Assembly (NCBI GenBank): GCA_963830565.1
Contig: CAWHMO010000011.1
Span: 1-64,000 of the forward strand
Reading direction: 5' to 3'
Source of the DNA: DATFDN01 sp963830565
Lineage (GTDB): Bacteria; Pseudomonadota; Alphaproteobacteria; Acetobacterales; Acetobacteraceae
Length of the DNA stretch: 64,000 bases
Part shown: piece after piece, positions 36,489 through 44,923 of the stretch
Layout of the letters: every line of letters begins with the position of its first letter
Numbering within the stretch: position 1 is the stretch's first letter
Notes under the pieces: model-generated
What the model was told of the DNA's origin: nothing
Databases searched by the model: none
The model's input: only the letters and a program-made list of their open reading frames with translations
Position numbers and translations under genes: made by a program

Positions 36489-39400
36489 TCATCGATCTGG
36501 ATTCGCTCCGAGCCGCCGCAGGAGCTGGGGAGCTTCGGTGTCTCCCAGCCCGGCCGCCGTCCGGTACCACGAAGCGGCGGCGTTCGGATCGGGCTGCATG
36601 CCCCTTGCCTTGATGGTGGCGAGGAAGGCCGGGTCGTAGGTCTTTCCGGCGGCGGTGGCGGCACGTGCGCTGCCGCCGCCCGCCGCTCGTTCGTAAAAGA
36701 GCCGCGCCGCCGAAACGTCGCCCACGGTAAACAGGGCATCGCCTCTGGCAAGCAGGGCATCGACCATCGCCTGCGGCATGCGCCTGGCCCCGCTGGCGGC
36801 GCCCACATCGGCGGCGGCGGGCGCGACGCCTGGTGGGCTCGAGGGCCTTGCCTGGGGCTGAGTAGAACGCGGCGGATTTGCCAATGCTTCCTTCTGCGAC
36901 GTCGGAGCCGTCGTTGCGGCGAGCGGTCGCGTTGCGGCAGTTGCCTCCGTTGTCCCCCGCGCTGGGGCCGCGGGCGGCTGACCAGCCCTGGAGCCCAGCG
37001 TTGTAATATTGGGCTCCGGGGCCGGCGGCTTGACGGTGATGGTCGCGGCTGGTGCGCCATTCCCGGCGGAGCCGGCGGGCACTTGCGCTCCGGCTGGTGC
37101 GGCAGAAGGAGCAGCCGCGACGGAGGCTGTCGACGCGGGCCCGGAAGGTTGCGGAGGCGTGGGCTGCGCGCCGGCTTGCTCCGCAGGCGTCGGGCCGGCC
37201 TCTTGCGTGCCAGGAGCCGTGGCGGGCGCGGGAGTTCCGATGCGGTCCCTTGTGCCGGCTTGCTCGGCGGGTGCCTGGGTGGTCTCCGGCGTGGGAGCGG
37301 CGGCTGTCGGCGCCTCCGCCGGACCAGGCTGCGCGCCGGCTTGTTCCGCGGGCGCCGGGGCTGCCTCCTGCGTGCCGGCTTGCTCGGCGGGTGCCTGGGT
37401 GGTCTCCGGCGTGGGAGCGGCGGCTGTCGGCGCCTCCGCCGGACCAGGCTGCGCGCCGGCTTGTTCCGCGGGCGCCGGGGCGGCCTCTTGCGTGCCGGTT
37501 TGCTCGGCGGGTGCCGGGGTGGTCTCCGGCGTGGGAGCGGCGGCTGTCGGCGCCTCCGCCGGACCAGGCTGCGCGCCGGCTTGTTCCGCGGGCGCCGGGG
37601 CGGCCTCTTGCGTGCCGGTTTGCTCGGTGGGTGCCGGGGTGGTCTCCGGCGTGGGAGCGGCGGCTGTCGGCGCCTCCGCCGGACCAGTGCTGCGCGCCGG
37701 CTTGTTCCGCGGGCGCCGGGGCGGCCTCTTGCGTGCCGGTTTGCTCGGTGGGTGCCGGGGTGGTCTCCGGCGTGGGAGCGGCGGCTGTCGGCGCCTCCGC
37801 CGGACCAGGCTGCTGCGCGCCGGCCTGTTCCGCGGGCGCCGGAGCGGCCTCTTGCGTGCCGGTTTGCTCGGTGGGTGCCGGGGTGGTCTCCGGCGTGGGA
37901 GCGGCGGCTGTCGGCGCCTCCGCCGGACCAGGCTGTGTGCCGGCTTGCTCCGCAGGCGCCGGGGCTGCCTCTTGCGTGCCGGTTTGCTCGGTGGGTGCCG
38001 GGGTGGTCTCCGGCGTGGGAGCGGCCGCTGTCGGCGCCTCCGCCGGACCAGGCTGCGTGCTGCCGGCTTGCTCCGCAGGCGCCGGGGCAGCCTCCTGCGT
38101 GCCGGCGGGGGTGGTGGGCGTGGTTGTCTCGGCGGGCGCGGCCTGCGCGCCGACCCGCGCCGGTTCGGGGGGAACTCCGGCCTGCGGCATCGGCATTTCG
38201 GGCGTTGATGTATCCCTGCCCGTGTCGGTGACCGTGTCGGCCGACGGCGCCGCCGTATCGGTCGTGGGTCGTGCGTCCGTGGCGTCCGGCGGACCCTCAT
38301 GCTCGGTCCTGAGCAGCTTGTTGGCCTCGGCGGCAGCCGCGGCGAGGTCGGCGGGTACTTCGGATGCCGGCGCGCTCGCACCTGGCGTTGGGGAATCAGA
38401 TGTCGGCCCAGCCTCGACCGGCCTTTCGTCGGCACCGTCCGCGACCAGGGCGACGAGCCGCTGCGAGGCGCCGCTCACCCGTAGCCGGGTAGCCGATGTG
38501 GCGGTTTCGGTCGGAAAACCGGCGGGCAAGGCCTTGATGCGGTCGGCTTGCGCATAAGCGCTCCGAACTCGGAGCCTCATTTCGGGCGACTGGCGTTCGT
38601 AGTCCGCCGGCCGGGGCTAGCAGCTGCCACCCGGCCAAGCCGACAGCCAGCACCAAGACGCCGCTCACGCCACCGACCGATGTCCGAAGCCATCGATCCG
38701 TTGCCGGAGACTCGGCGCGCTCCGGGCGCATTTGGTCGAGCACCGGTCGGATGGCGCCGCCAGCGGCGGCGCTGGCGACGACCTCGCGTGTGATGACCCC
38801 TTGCGCGCGCGAGGCACTGATCGCGCACGCGCTGTCAAGCAACTCGGCAAGGCGCCCAGGTAAGCCCTGACCCAACTCCAGCAGAAGAAGCAGTGCGCCG
38901 TTGGCGATCACCTCTTGCAGCGAGCTTTCGGGCCGGCCGAGATGGTAGGCAACGAACGCCCGCGCCTCCGCGTCCGTCAGACGATCCAGCGAACGGCGGA
39001 TTGCAATGCCCGCTCCGATTTCCCGCATATTTTCCAGCCGGACCGTGTCCCAGAACTCCGGCCGGCCTGACAGGATCACCTGCCAGAGCGGCTCGTCCGC
39101 CGCCGGCCATGTGGCCAAGCGGTGCAGGAACTCCAGCGTCTCCGGCAGCAGCCGGTGGACATCATCAACCACGAGGATCTGCGGCCCGAGGTCACGCGGC
39201 GCGGCGGCGACCTTCCTGATCAGGGTATCGAGCGCCGGCTGCATCACGTGCACGGCGCTGCGGCCGAGTGCCTGCGCGGCGACGTCGCGCAGCTGAACGC
39301 GATCCGAACGCGGCAGCTCGATCCCGGTGATCCGCTCACCGAATGCGCTGAGTTGGCCCGAAGCCTCGCGTAGGACGGTCGTCTTGCCAATTCCCGCCGG

Positions 39401-39565
39401 CCCGGTGAGGGCGACCATAGCGTACCGGTTCAGGGTGGCCCGCACAATCTCGGCGATGGCGTTCCGCTGCGCTGAGCCCAGGAACGGAACAGCAAAAGCT
39501 GTCGTAGCGGGAGAAATGGCGCCAGGCGAGCGGCGCAGGTTCGGAGACACGGCTTCCTGCCCCAC
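36489..39565 (-). pseudogene. ExeA/GspA-like AAA ATPase with Pro-rich repeats and TPR/Sel1-like end, two frameshifts
   Basis: One gene of about 1025 codons is readable with two frame changes. Residues 1-290 are an ExeA-type AAA domain: Walker A LTGPAGIGKTT (55-62), Walker B ILVVDDVHRL (130-137) and ILSGRPEFWD. A membrane segment follows (297-316, GGVSGVLVLAVGLAGWQLLA). The first shift, near 38610 in a GC run, leads into PADYERQSPEMRLRVRSAYA, then a Pro/Ala/Thr-rich region with seven 40-residue repeats. The second shift, near 37689, sits in the repeats. The end carries MPQAMVDALLARGDALFTVG, then DVSAARLFYERAAGGGSARA, a Sel1/TPR-like solenoid. The start is a GTG at 39565. The design suggests an inner-membrane ATPase with a long periplasmic spacer, perhaps binding the cell wall. 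The TAXI receptor gene follows 7 bases later. Confidence 0.72.
37265..38110 (-). repeat. 120-bp minisatellite, seven copies, coding for 40-residue Pro/Ala/Thr repeats
   Basis: An anchor string GTGGTCTCCGGCGTGGGAGC recurs at spacings of 120, 120, 120, 121, 123 and 120 bases. Each unit codes for TQEAAPAPAEQAGAQPGPAE followed by APTAAAPTPETTPAPTEQTG on the minus strand. Neighbouring units are nearly identical, so expansion is recent. The 121-base spacing breaks the frame; the 123-base one keeps it. Because 120 is a multiple of three, long open frames appear on both strands here; those on the plus strand are not genes. Confidence 0.9.
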
Positions 39566-39747
39566 AACTAATGGTTATATCCTCGTTAATCTGCAGTTGT
39601 CCGCAGGAAGAGTGCGCCTGTCAAGCAAATGCCGATATAGGCCCGCTACCGATCGCATCTGTCGGGCACACTGATCAGGCGCGGGCGGCGGTTGGCGGCG
39701 AGCAGTGCGGTCTTGTTTTGTTCTAATCCGGTGGTATCGTCGGGATC

Positions 39748-39963
39748 ATGACCGATGAGCCGGACCAGCTTCGCCCTGCTACGCCTGACGAGATCGCGGA
39801 GTCGCTCTCGTTTGCGCTTCGCTACGATGGCCGCAAGCGCGTCCGCCACGCGGATGATATGATGGCGCGGATCACCGCGCAGCGCCTGGTTGAGCACCTG
39901 ACCCGGTCGGGCTTCGTGCTGATGAAGCGCCCGCCGCGGGCCGCGCCCTCGGTGCCCGCGTAA
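39748..39963 (+). CDS. small conserved-looking protein of unknown function
   Basis: The 71-residue product begins MTDEPDQLRPATPDEIAESL, then SFALRYDGRKRVRHADD and RLVEHLTRSGFVLMKRPP. It is charged, has no membrane segment, and its amphipathic pattern suggests a small helical domain. Short proteins of this pattern are, from memory, frequent in Acetobacteraceae. It ends 6 bases before the end of the convergent SRAP gene. No function is known. Confidence 0.6.
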   Translation: MTDEPDQLRPATPDEIAESLSFALRYDGRKRVRHADDMMARITAQRLVEHLTRSGFVLMKRPPRAAPSVPA

Positions 39964-39969
39964 GTGCCT

Positions 39970-40644
39970 TCAGGCTGAGTTCAGCTCGAGCGGGTCCAGC
40001 AGGTCGGCCGTGTCGTTCTTCGGAGAATTGACCCGTGGGCTCACTGGCCAGAGCTTCAGTACCTCGTTCCCAGCCGGCCGCAGCAGTGCTGCCGGATCTC
40101 CGCCCTGCTCGCCGAGCCACACCGGCCAGTCCGCCGCCTCGAGAACGACCGGCATTCGGTCATGGATCGGCCGCATCATCGCGTTGGCCGAGGTGGTGAC
40201 GATGGTGAAGCTGCGTGCGATCTCGCCGGAAGGCCACCGAAAGCCTTCCCACAACCCGGCGAAGGCGATCGGCTGGCCGTCCTGCCGGGCGAACGCGAAG
40301 GGCTGCTTCGGGCCGCTGGTCTTGCGCCACTCGTAAAAGGCCGCAGCGGGGACGATGCAGCGGCGCGCGTGGAACGCGCCCTTGAACATCCCGGATGTCA
40401 CGACCGTCTCGGCGCGGGCATTGATCGGACGCGGCGCCTTGGCGGGGTCCTTGGTCCAATAGGGAAGCAGCCCCCACGTGAGCAGATCGAGATGCCGCTC
40501 GCCGTCCGGATGCCGTCGCACCACCATCGCCGCCTGGCTTGGCGCGAGATTCCACGTCGCCGCGGTGTTCGGGACCGGGTTCACCGTGCCGAAGATGCGG
40601 GCGAGGGCTTCCGGCGGAAGTGTGGAGGCGAAGCGGCCGCACAT
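39970..40644 (-). CDS. SOS response-associated peptidase (SRAP, YedK/HMCES type)
   Basis: The 224-residue protein begins MCGRFAS, so that after Met removal Cys2 is the residue that links covalently to abasic sites in single-stranded DNA. Other active-site parts are WGLLPYWTKDP, INARAETV, RCIVPAAAFYEWRK with the catalytic Glu, and PIHDRMPVVL with the catalytic His. It protects abasic sites during replication. The ATG at 40644 is fixed by the need for Cys2. A possible SigF promoter for the divergent cytochrome gene lies just upstream of it. Confidence 0.93.
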   Translation of the reverse strand: MCGRFASTLPPEALARIFGTVNPVPNTAATWNLAPSQAAMVVRRHPDGERHLDLLTWGLLPYWTKDPAKAPRPINARAETVVTSGMFKGAFHARRCIVPAAAFYEWRKTSGPKQPFAFARQDGQPIAFAGLWEGFRWPSGEIARSFTIVTTSANAMMRPIHDRMPVVLEAADWPVWLGEQGGDPAALLRPAGNEVLKLWPVSPRVNSPKNDTADLLDPLELNSA

Positions 40645-40654
40645 GGGTCTGGGT

Positions 40655-40680
40655 GTAACTCCGAAGCGAGATAGGGCGAA
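40655..40680 (+). promoter_or_regulatory. possible SigF-type promoter of the cytochrome b / Mo-oxidoreductase / sigma operon
   Basis: GTAAC at 40655-40659 and CGAA at 40677-40680 are separated by 17 bases, about 40 bases before the start of the cytochrome gene. This resembles the GTAACC / CGAA signature that I recall for SigF-class ECF promoters in alphaproteobacteria. The operon it would drive encodes a SigF-like factor, which would give autoregulation. Confidence 0.45.
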
Positions 40681-40718
40681 CAACGCATCAGCGCCCATAT
40701 CCTAGAAAAGGTACCATC

Positions 40719-41402
40719 GTGTCAGACATACTTGCCCGGTCCCGATCGCACCCGTCACGCATGCGCCGTCAACGGCCCCTTCGCCCCCTGGTCATCCGCC
40801 TGACCCATTGGGTGGGCGCCTTCGCCATGATCTGCATGATCCTGAGCGGCTGGCAGATCTACAACGCGTCGCCCATCCTGCCTTTCGCGTTTCCGCGCTG
40901 GGCGACACTCGGCGGCTGGCTGGCGGGCGCGCTCGCCTGGCACTTTGCCGCCATGTGGCTGCTGGTGATCGATGGGCTGGTCTATCTCGGCTACGGCCTG
41001 ATCAGCGGCCATTTCCGTCGTGACTTCCTGCCCATCACCCCGGCCGGCGTCTGGCGCGACCTCAAGGCGGCCCTGGCCTTCCGCCTGCGCCACCAGCACG
41101 GCCAATACAACTCCGTGCAGAAGCTGCTCTATGCCGGCGTGCTCCTGGTCGCGATCCTGACCGTGCTGACCGGGCTCTCGATCTGGAAGCCGGTCCAGCT
41201 CCATCCGCTGACCGCGTTGTTCGGCGAGTACGACATCGCCCGGCGCATCCATTTCGCGCTGATGGCGTTGATCGTCGGCTTCATCGTGGTCCACCTGGCT
41301 CTCGTGGCCCTCGTTCCCTCCACCCTCGTCACCATGATCACCGGCGGCCGTCAGCCCGAGCACCTCGGCGTGGACGCGGTGGATGCGGAGGTCCGGCCAT
41401 GA
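40719..41402 (+). CDS. cytochrome b561-like membrane subunit
   Basis: The 227-residue protein has four to five membrane segments with haem-ligand histidines in IRLTHWVGAFAMICMI, LAWHFAAMWLL, RRIHFALMALIV and FIVVHLALVAL. It should anchor and pass electrons to the periplasmic molybdenum protein encoded next, as MsrQ does for MsrP. The start is a GTG at 40719 with an AAAAGG site; an ATG at 40761 is possible. It overlaps the next gene by ATGA. Confidence 0.88.
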   Translation: MSDILARSRSHPSRMRRQRPLRPLVIRLTHWVGAFAMICMILSGWQIYNASPILPFAFPRWATLGGWLAGALAWHFAAMWLLVIDGLVYLGYGLISGHFRRDFLPITPAGVWRDLKAALAFRLRHQHGQYNSVQKLLYAGVLLVAILTVLTGLSIWKPVQLHPLTALFGEYDIARRIHFALMALIVGFIVVHLALVALVPSTLVTMITGGRQPEHLGVDAVDAEVRP

Positions 41403-42157
41403 GCATCATTCCCCGCCGGCGTCTCCGGCCGGCCGAGGCCCGGCCCGACCTGGTCCGGCTGGAGCGCCGCCTGCTGCTGCGGGGCGGCCTGTCGCTCGGC
41501 GCGCTGACCCTGCTGACCGGCTGCGATCTCAGCGATCATGACGCGGTGGACCGGGTCCTCGGGCGCATGTCGCGCTGGAATGATCGGGCGCAGGCCTGGC
41601 TGTTCGACCCGAACCGGCTGGCGCCGACCTATCCGGCCACCGCGATCACCAAGCCGTTTCCCTTCAACGCCTACTACCCGGAAAGCCAGGTGCGCACCGT
41701 GGACGCGGCCTCCTGGCGGCTGGAGCTGTCCGGGCTGATCGCGGACAAGCGGCCCTGGTCACTGCAACAATTGCGCGCGCTGCCGCAGGCGAGCCAGATC
41801 ACCCGCCACATCTGCGTCGAGGGCTGGAGCGCCATCGGCCAGTGGTCCGGCGTGCCGTTCCGCACCTTCCTCGAACGGATAGGGGCAGACACGCGGGCAC
41901 GCTATGTCGGGTGCAAGTGCTTCGACGACTACTGGACCAGCATCGACATGGCGACCGCGCTGCACCCGCAGACCATCATGGCGCTCGACTATGGCAATGC
42001 GGCGTTGCCGCCGGCCTACGGTGCGCCGCTGAAGCTGCGCATTCCCACCAAGCTCGGGTTCAAGAACCCGAAATACATCGCCGCCCTGTTCGTCACCAAC
42101 ACCGACCCCGGAGGGTACTGGGAGAACCAGGGCTACAACTGGTTCAGCGGGTCATGA
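41399..42157 (+). CDS. molybdopterin-dependent oxidoreductase, sulfite-oxidase/MsrP fold
   Basis: The 252-residue protein has a twin-arginine-like and lipoprotein-like start (ERRLLLRGGLSLGALTLLTGC). The molybdenum-ligating Cys is in TRHICVEGWSAIGQWSGVPF. The fold signature continues with YVGCKCFDDYWTSIDMA, IMALDYGNAALPPAYGAPLK and IPTKLGFKNPKYI. It should act in the periplasm with the cytochrome b partner, probably repairing oxidised methionine or reducing a small S- or N-oxide. Following SigF and NrsF genes tie it to a stress regulon. Confidence 0.9.
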   Translation: MSIIPRRRLRPAEARPDLVRLERRLLLRGGLSLGALTLLTGCDLSDHDAVDRVLGRMSRWNDRAQAWLFDPNRLAPTYPATAITKPFPFNAYYPESQVRTVDAASWRLELSGLIADKRPWSLQQLRALPQASQITRHICVEGWSAIGQWSGVPFRTFLERIGADTRARYVGCKCFDDYWTSIDMATALHPQTIMALDYGNAALPPAYGAPLKLRIPTKLGFKNPKYIAALFVTNTDPGGYWENQGYNWFSGS

Positions 42158-42247
42158 CGGATCGGCCCCTGCGATGGCGAGCGATGACCACCTACCAGCG
42201 GGCTGCTGGTCGGGTATGATCCTCCTCCCTTGCAGCGGGCCGGTCGG

Positions 42248-42842
42248 ATGGCGGAGGCAGGCAGAGCCAGCGCGGGAGTCGAGACACGCCTCGCGACCTT
42301 GATGAGGGCGGCGCAGGACGGCGATGCCATGGCGTACCAGGCGCTGCTGCGTTGCTGCCTGCCCGTGATCGCCTCGTCCGCGCGGCGCCAGGGCGTGCCC
42401 GAGATACAGGTGGATGACGTGGTGCAGGATGTGCTGCTGACGATCCATCGGGTGCGGCACACCTACGACCCGGCGCGCCCCTTCCTGCCCTGGTTGCGTG
42501 CGATCGCGCAGCGCCGGGCGGTTGACGCGCTGCGCCGACATGGGCGCCAGCGCGGGCGGGAGATGCACGAATTCCGCCGCCTACGAAGGCTACGCCGACA
42601 CGACCCAGTCGGCCGGGCAGGCACTGGAGAGCGCCGACCACGCACGCCACCTACGCGCGGCCATCGCCGCCCTGCCGGAAGGGCAGCGCGAGGCGGTCGA
42701 GCGGCTGGCGCTGCGCGAGCAATCGCTGGACGAGGCGGCGGCGGATACCGGGCGCAGCAAGGGGGCGCTGAAGGTGAACCTCCACCGCGCGCTGAAAGCC
42801 CTCCGGGGCAAGCTGACTGGCGGGGCTGACCGGGATGTCTGA
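42248..42842 (+). pseudogene. ECF sigma factor, SigF-like, one frameshift
   Basis: Region 2 is intact in the first frame: LATLMRAAQDGDAMAYQALL, VDDVVQDVLLTIHRVRHTYD and FLPWLRAIAQRRAVDALRRH. A shift near 42570 leads to the second frame with AAYEGYADTTQSAGQALESA, then the region 4 helix-turn-helix IAALPEGQREAVERLAL, ALREQSLDEAAADTGRSKGA and LKVNLHRALKALRGKL. The total length of about 198 codons fits the family. It overlaps the NrsF gene by 8 bases, the standard pairing. A single indel in an otherwise intact gene suggests error rather than loss. Confidence 0.85.
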
Positions 42843-43500
42843 CATCGTGGATCATGAGGGGGGCCATGATGGGCTGATCCGCTCGCTCGCCGCCAATCTG
42901 CGGCCCGTGCGCCGGCTCATGCCGCCCTGGCTGCGTGCCCTCTGCTGGCTTGGCGTCGTGGCGGCGCTCGGCGCGGTGCTTGCCAACGTGGCCGACTTGG
43001 CCGCGCTGCGGCAGCGCCTGGACTCCGTGCCGGACATGTGGCTCGCCGTCCTCGGCTCGAGTCTGACCACGCTGCTGGCCGCCTTCGCGGCGTTCCAGAT
43101 CAGCGTGCCGGATCGCAGGGCCGCCTGGGCGCTGCTGCCGATGCCGGCGGTGCTGCTCTGGATCGCCGCGAGCGGGCTCGGCTGTCTGCGGAGCTGGATC
43201 GTGCCGGGCACGCACGCCGCCTCCCTGACCGAGGCGCGGAGCTGCCTTGTCTTCATCGTCGGCGTCTCGGTGCCGCTCTCCGCCCTGCTGCTGGCGATGC
43301 TGCGCCGCGCCTGCCCGCTGCGTCCCGACCTGACAGCGATCCTGGGCGGACTCGCGACCGCATCGGCGGCGGCCACGCTGCTGAACTTCTTCCATCCCTA
43401 CGATGCAGCGGCCACCGACCTCGCCGTTCATGTGCTGGCGGTGCTCATCGTCATCGTCGGCAATCGCGCGCTCGGCGTGCGCGCTTTCGGCGCAAAGTGA
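42835..43500 (+). CDS. NrsF-like anti-sigma factor (DUF1109)
   Basis: The 221-residue protein has a short cytoplasmic start (DGLIRSLAANLRPVRRLMPP) and six hydrophobic segments, the layout of NrsF, the membrane-bound negative regulator of SigF. Conserved cysteines lie in GLGCLRSWIVPG, EARSCLVF and RRACPLRPDL; NrsF uses such a cysteine pair to sense redox state or metals. It overlaps the sigma factor gene, as expected for a cognate anti-sigma factor. Confidence 0.9.
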   Translation: MSDIVDHEGGHDGLIRSLAANLRPVRRLMPPWLRALCWLGVVAALGAVLANVADLAALRQRLDSVPDMWLAVLGSSLTTLLAAFAAFQISVPDRRAAWALLPMPAVLLWIAASGLGCLRSWIVPGTHAASLTEARSCLVFIVGVSVPLSALLLAMLRRACPLRPDLTAILGGLATASAAATLLNFFHPYDAAATDLAVHVLAVLIVIVGNRALGVRAFGAK

Positions 43501-43526
43501 CGCGGCGGCAAAGCAATGCGTGAGGG

Positions 43527-44357
43527 TCAGGCCACCCCGTAGCGGCGGAACCAGGCCAGCATCCTTTGCCAGCCGTCCTTGGCGTCGGCCTCGCGATAGC
43601 TGGGGCGGTAGTCGGCGTGGAAGCCGTGGCCGGCATCTGGATAGACGATGATCTCGACCGTCTTGCGGTCCTGTTTCGCCTCGGCTTCGAGACGCTGGAT
43701 CTGCGCCTGCGGGATGCTCTGGTCCTGGCCGCCATAGAGGCCAAGCACGGGGCATTTCAGCTCGCCGACCAGATCGAGCACGGTCTTCGGCTGGATCGGC
43801 GTGGGCTTGCCATCGAGCGGCCCGTACCAGGCCACGGCCGCCTTCAGGGCAGGGTTGTGGGTGGCGTACAGCCAGGTCTGCCGGCCGCCGCGACAGAAGC
43901 CGGTGATGCCGAGCCGGCCGGAATCGCCGTGGTTGCTGGCGGCCCAGGCGGCCACCTCGTCCATGTCGGCCATCATGCGCCCGTCCGGCGCCCGGGCGAC
44001 CACGTCGAGGAACTGCTGCATCGCGGTCATCTTCGACAGATCGCCGAGCCGCGCGTAGTACTCGGCGGCAACCGCGAGATAGCCCTGCTTCGCAAGCCGC
44101 CGGCAGATATCCTTGATGTATTCGTGGACGCCGAAGATTTCCTCCGTCACCAGCACGATGGGGAACGGGCCGGCGCCGGCGGGGCGAGCCGCGTAGGCGG
44201 GCAGGTTCCCGCCTTCCACCGGAACCTGCACCTCGCCCGCTTCCAGACCCGCGGTGTCGGTGTGGATCGCCGGTCCCTCGGCGCGCGCGGTGGCGAGGGT
44301 AAATCCGGCGATCAGCGAAGTCGTCAGGAAGCCGCGGCGATCGAGTGCGTCGGTCAT
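43527..44357 (-). CDS. dienelactone hydrolase family protein, Tat-exported
   Basis: The 276-residue protein starts DRRGFLTTSLIAGFTLATA, a twin-arginine-type signal. The hydrolase domain has EEIFGVHEYIKDICRRLAKQ, the nucleophile Cys155 in GFCRGGRQ, Asp in LYGGQDQSIP and His in YPDAGHGFHADYRPSYREAD. The Cys in place of Ser is typical of this family. AGGAGG precedes the ATG at 44357. The periplasmic location is unusual but common for this subgroup. It is convergent with the NrsF gene. Confidence 0.9.
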   Translation of the reverse strand: MTDALDRRGFLTTSLIAGFTLATARAEGPAIHTDTAGLEAGEVQVPVEGGNLPAYAARPAGAGPFPIVLVTEEIFGVHEYIKDICRRLAKQGYLAVAAEYYARLGDLSKMTAMQQFLDVVARAPDGRMMADMDEVAAWAASNHGDSGRLGITGFCRGGRQTWLYATHNPALKAAVAWYGPLDGKPTPIQPKTVLDLVGELKCPVLGLYGGQDQSIPQAQIQRLEAEAKQDRKTVEIIVYPDAGHGFHADYRPSYREADAKDGWQRMLAWFRRYGVA

Positions 44358-44424
44358 GATGGTGGCCTCCTGCAACTTCACTCGTCATGCCCGTGCTTGG
44401 CACGGGCACCTACCGTGGATGCCG

Positions 44425-44569
44425 TCAAGCGAGTTTTGCTTCCATGGTTTTTGCCGCAGGCGATGGCGTTGGCGACGACGAGGAGTTTCCGCATGACGGC
44501 GCAGAGTGCGACTTTACCGGACCGCTGGTCTTGCGTCACGAGCCGGTCGTAGGACCGTCGCATCGGCAA
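44425..44569 (-). mobile_element. IS110-family transposase, C-terminal remnant
   Basis: Reading leftward, the frame gives RRSYDRLVTQDQRSGKVALC, then AVMRKLLVVANAIACGKNH. This is the C-terminal tail of IS110 transposases (family form: YxRLxxxGKxxKVALxAxMRKLLxxLNAMxR). It is clearly different in sequence from the intact copy at 13.97 kb and from the fragment at 5.1 kb, so at least three IS110 lineages have visited this window. Confidence 0.65.
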
Positions 44570-44614
44570 GGGATGGCGGATCGCGGCGCGGGCGGCGCTG
44601 AAGAGCGCGGCGGA

Positions 44615-44767
44615 CGAGCGGACCGACTATCCCGAGAACGCAGCCATCACCAGCGGATTTCTGAATCCCCAGCATGGAACTGATCACCAAGCCATTCGCA
44701 CTCGATGCGCTTGCCGTCCGGCTGCGTAACATCATCGATGAACGTGCCGATCGGTCATCCAATTGAT
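44615..44767 (+). pseudogene. response regulator receiver domain, C-terminal remnant
   Basis: The stretch reads YPENAAITSGFLNP and, after a one-base shift, MELITKPFALDALAVRLRNI and IDERAD before a stop. This is the end of a CheY-like receiver domain as found in hybrid histidine kinases (family form: GYAENAAxxxGFLxPGMEMITKPFALDALAxRIRxII), including the conserved Lys-Pro. The rest of the protein is absent and an IS110 scar borders it. Confidence 0.6.
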
Positions 44768-44923
44768 CCGCACCTAGCTCACTTTTCCTAAAATAACGTT
44801 TACCTAAAAGGTTAATTGGATACAGGAACGTTTTCACACCGGATTATCTTGGAGTGGCTCGCGAAATCGTGAGATCACTATCGTAACGGACCGCTTGGTG
44901 CGGACCGGAAGCGAGGTGACATC

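Noticed and set aside
37265..38110. CRISPR-like array
   Set aside because: The units are 120 bases, contiguous and almost identical throughout, with no unique spacers; they code for a protein repeat.
36186..38231. Long plus-strand open frames across the minisatellite
   Set aside because: The 120-bp period keeps all frames open. The translations are Gly/Arg/Cys filler, while the minus strand carries the domain-bearing gene.
38396..38580. Two overlapping genes for the ATPase and the Pro-rich protein
   Set aside because: A one-base shift near 38610 joins WQLLA directly to PADYERQSPEM, giving one continuous protein; the overlap would otherwise be 185 bases of poor-quality sequence.
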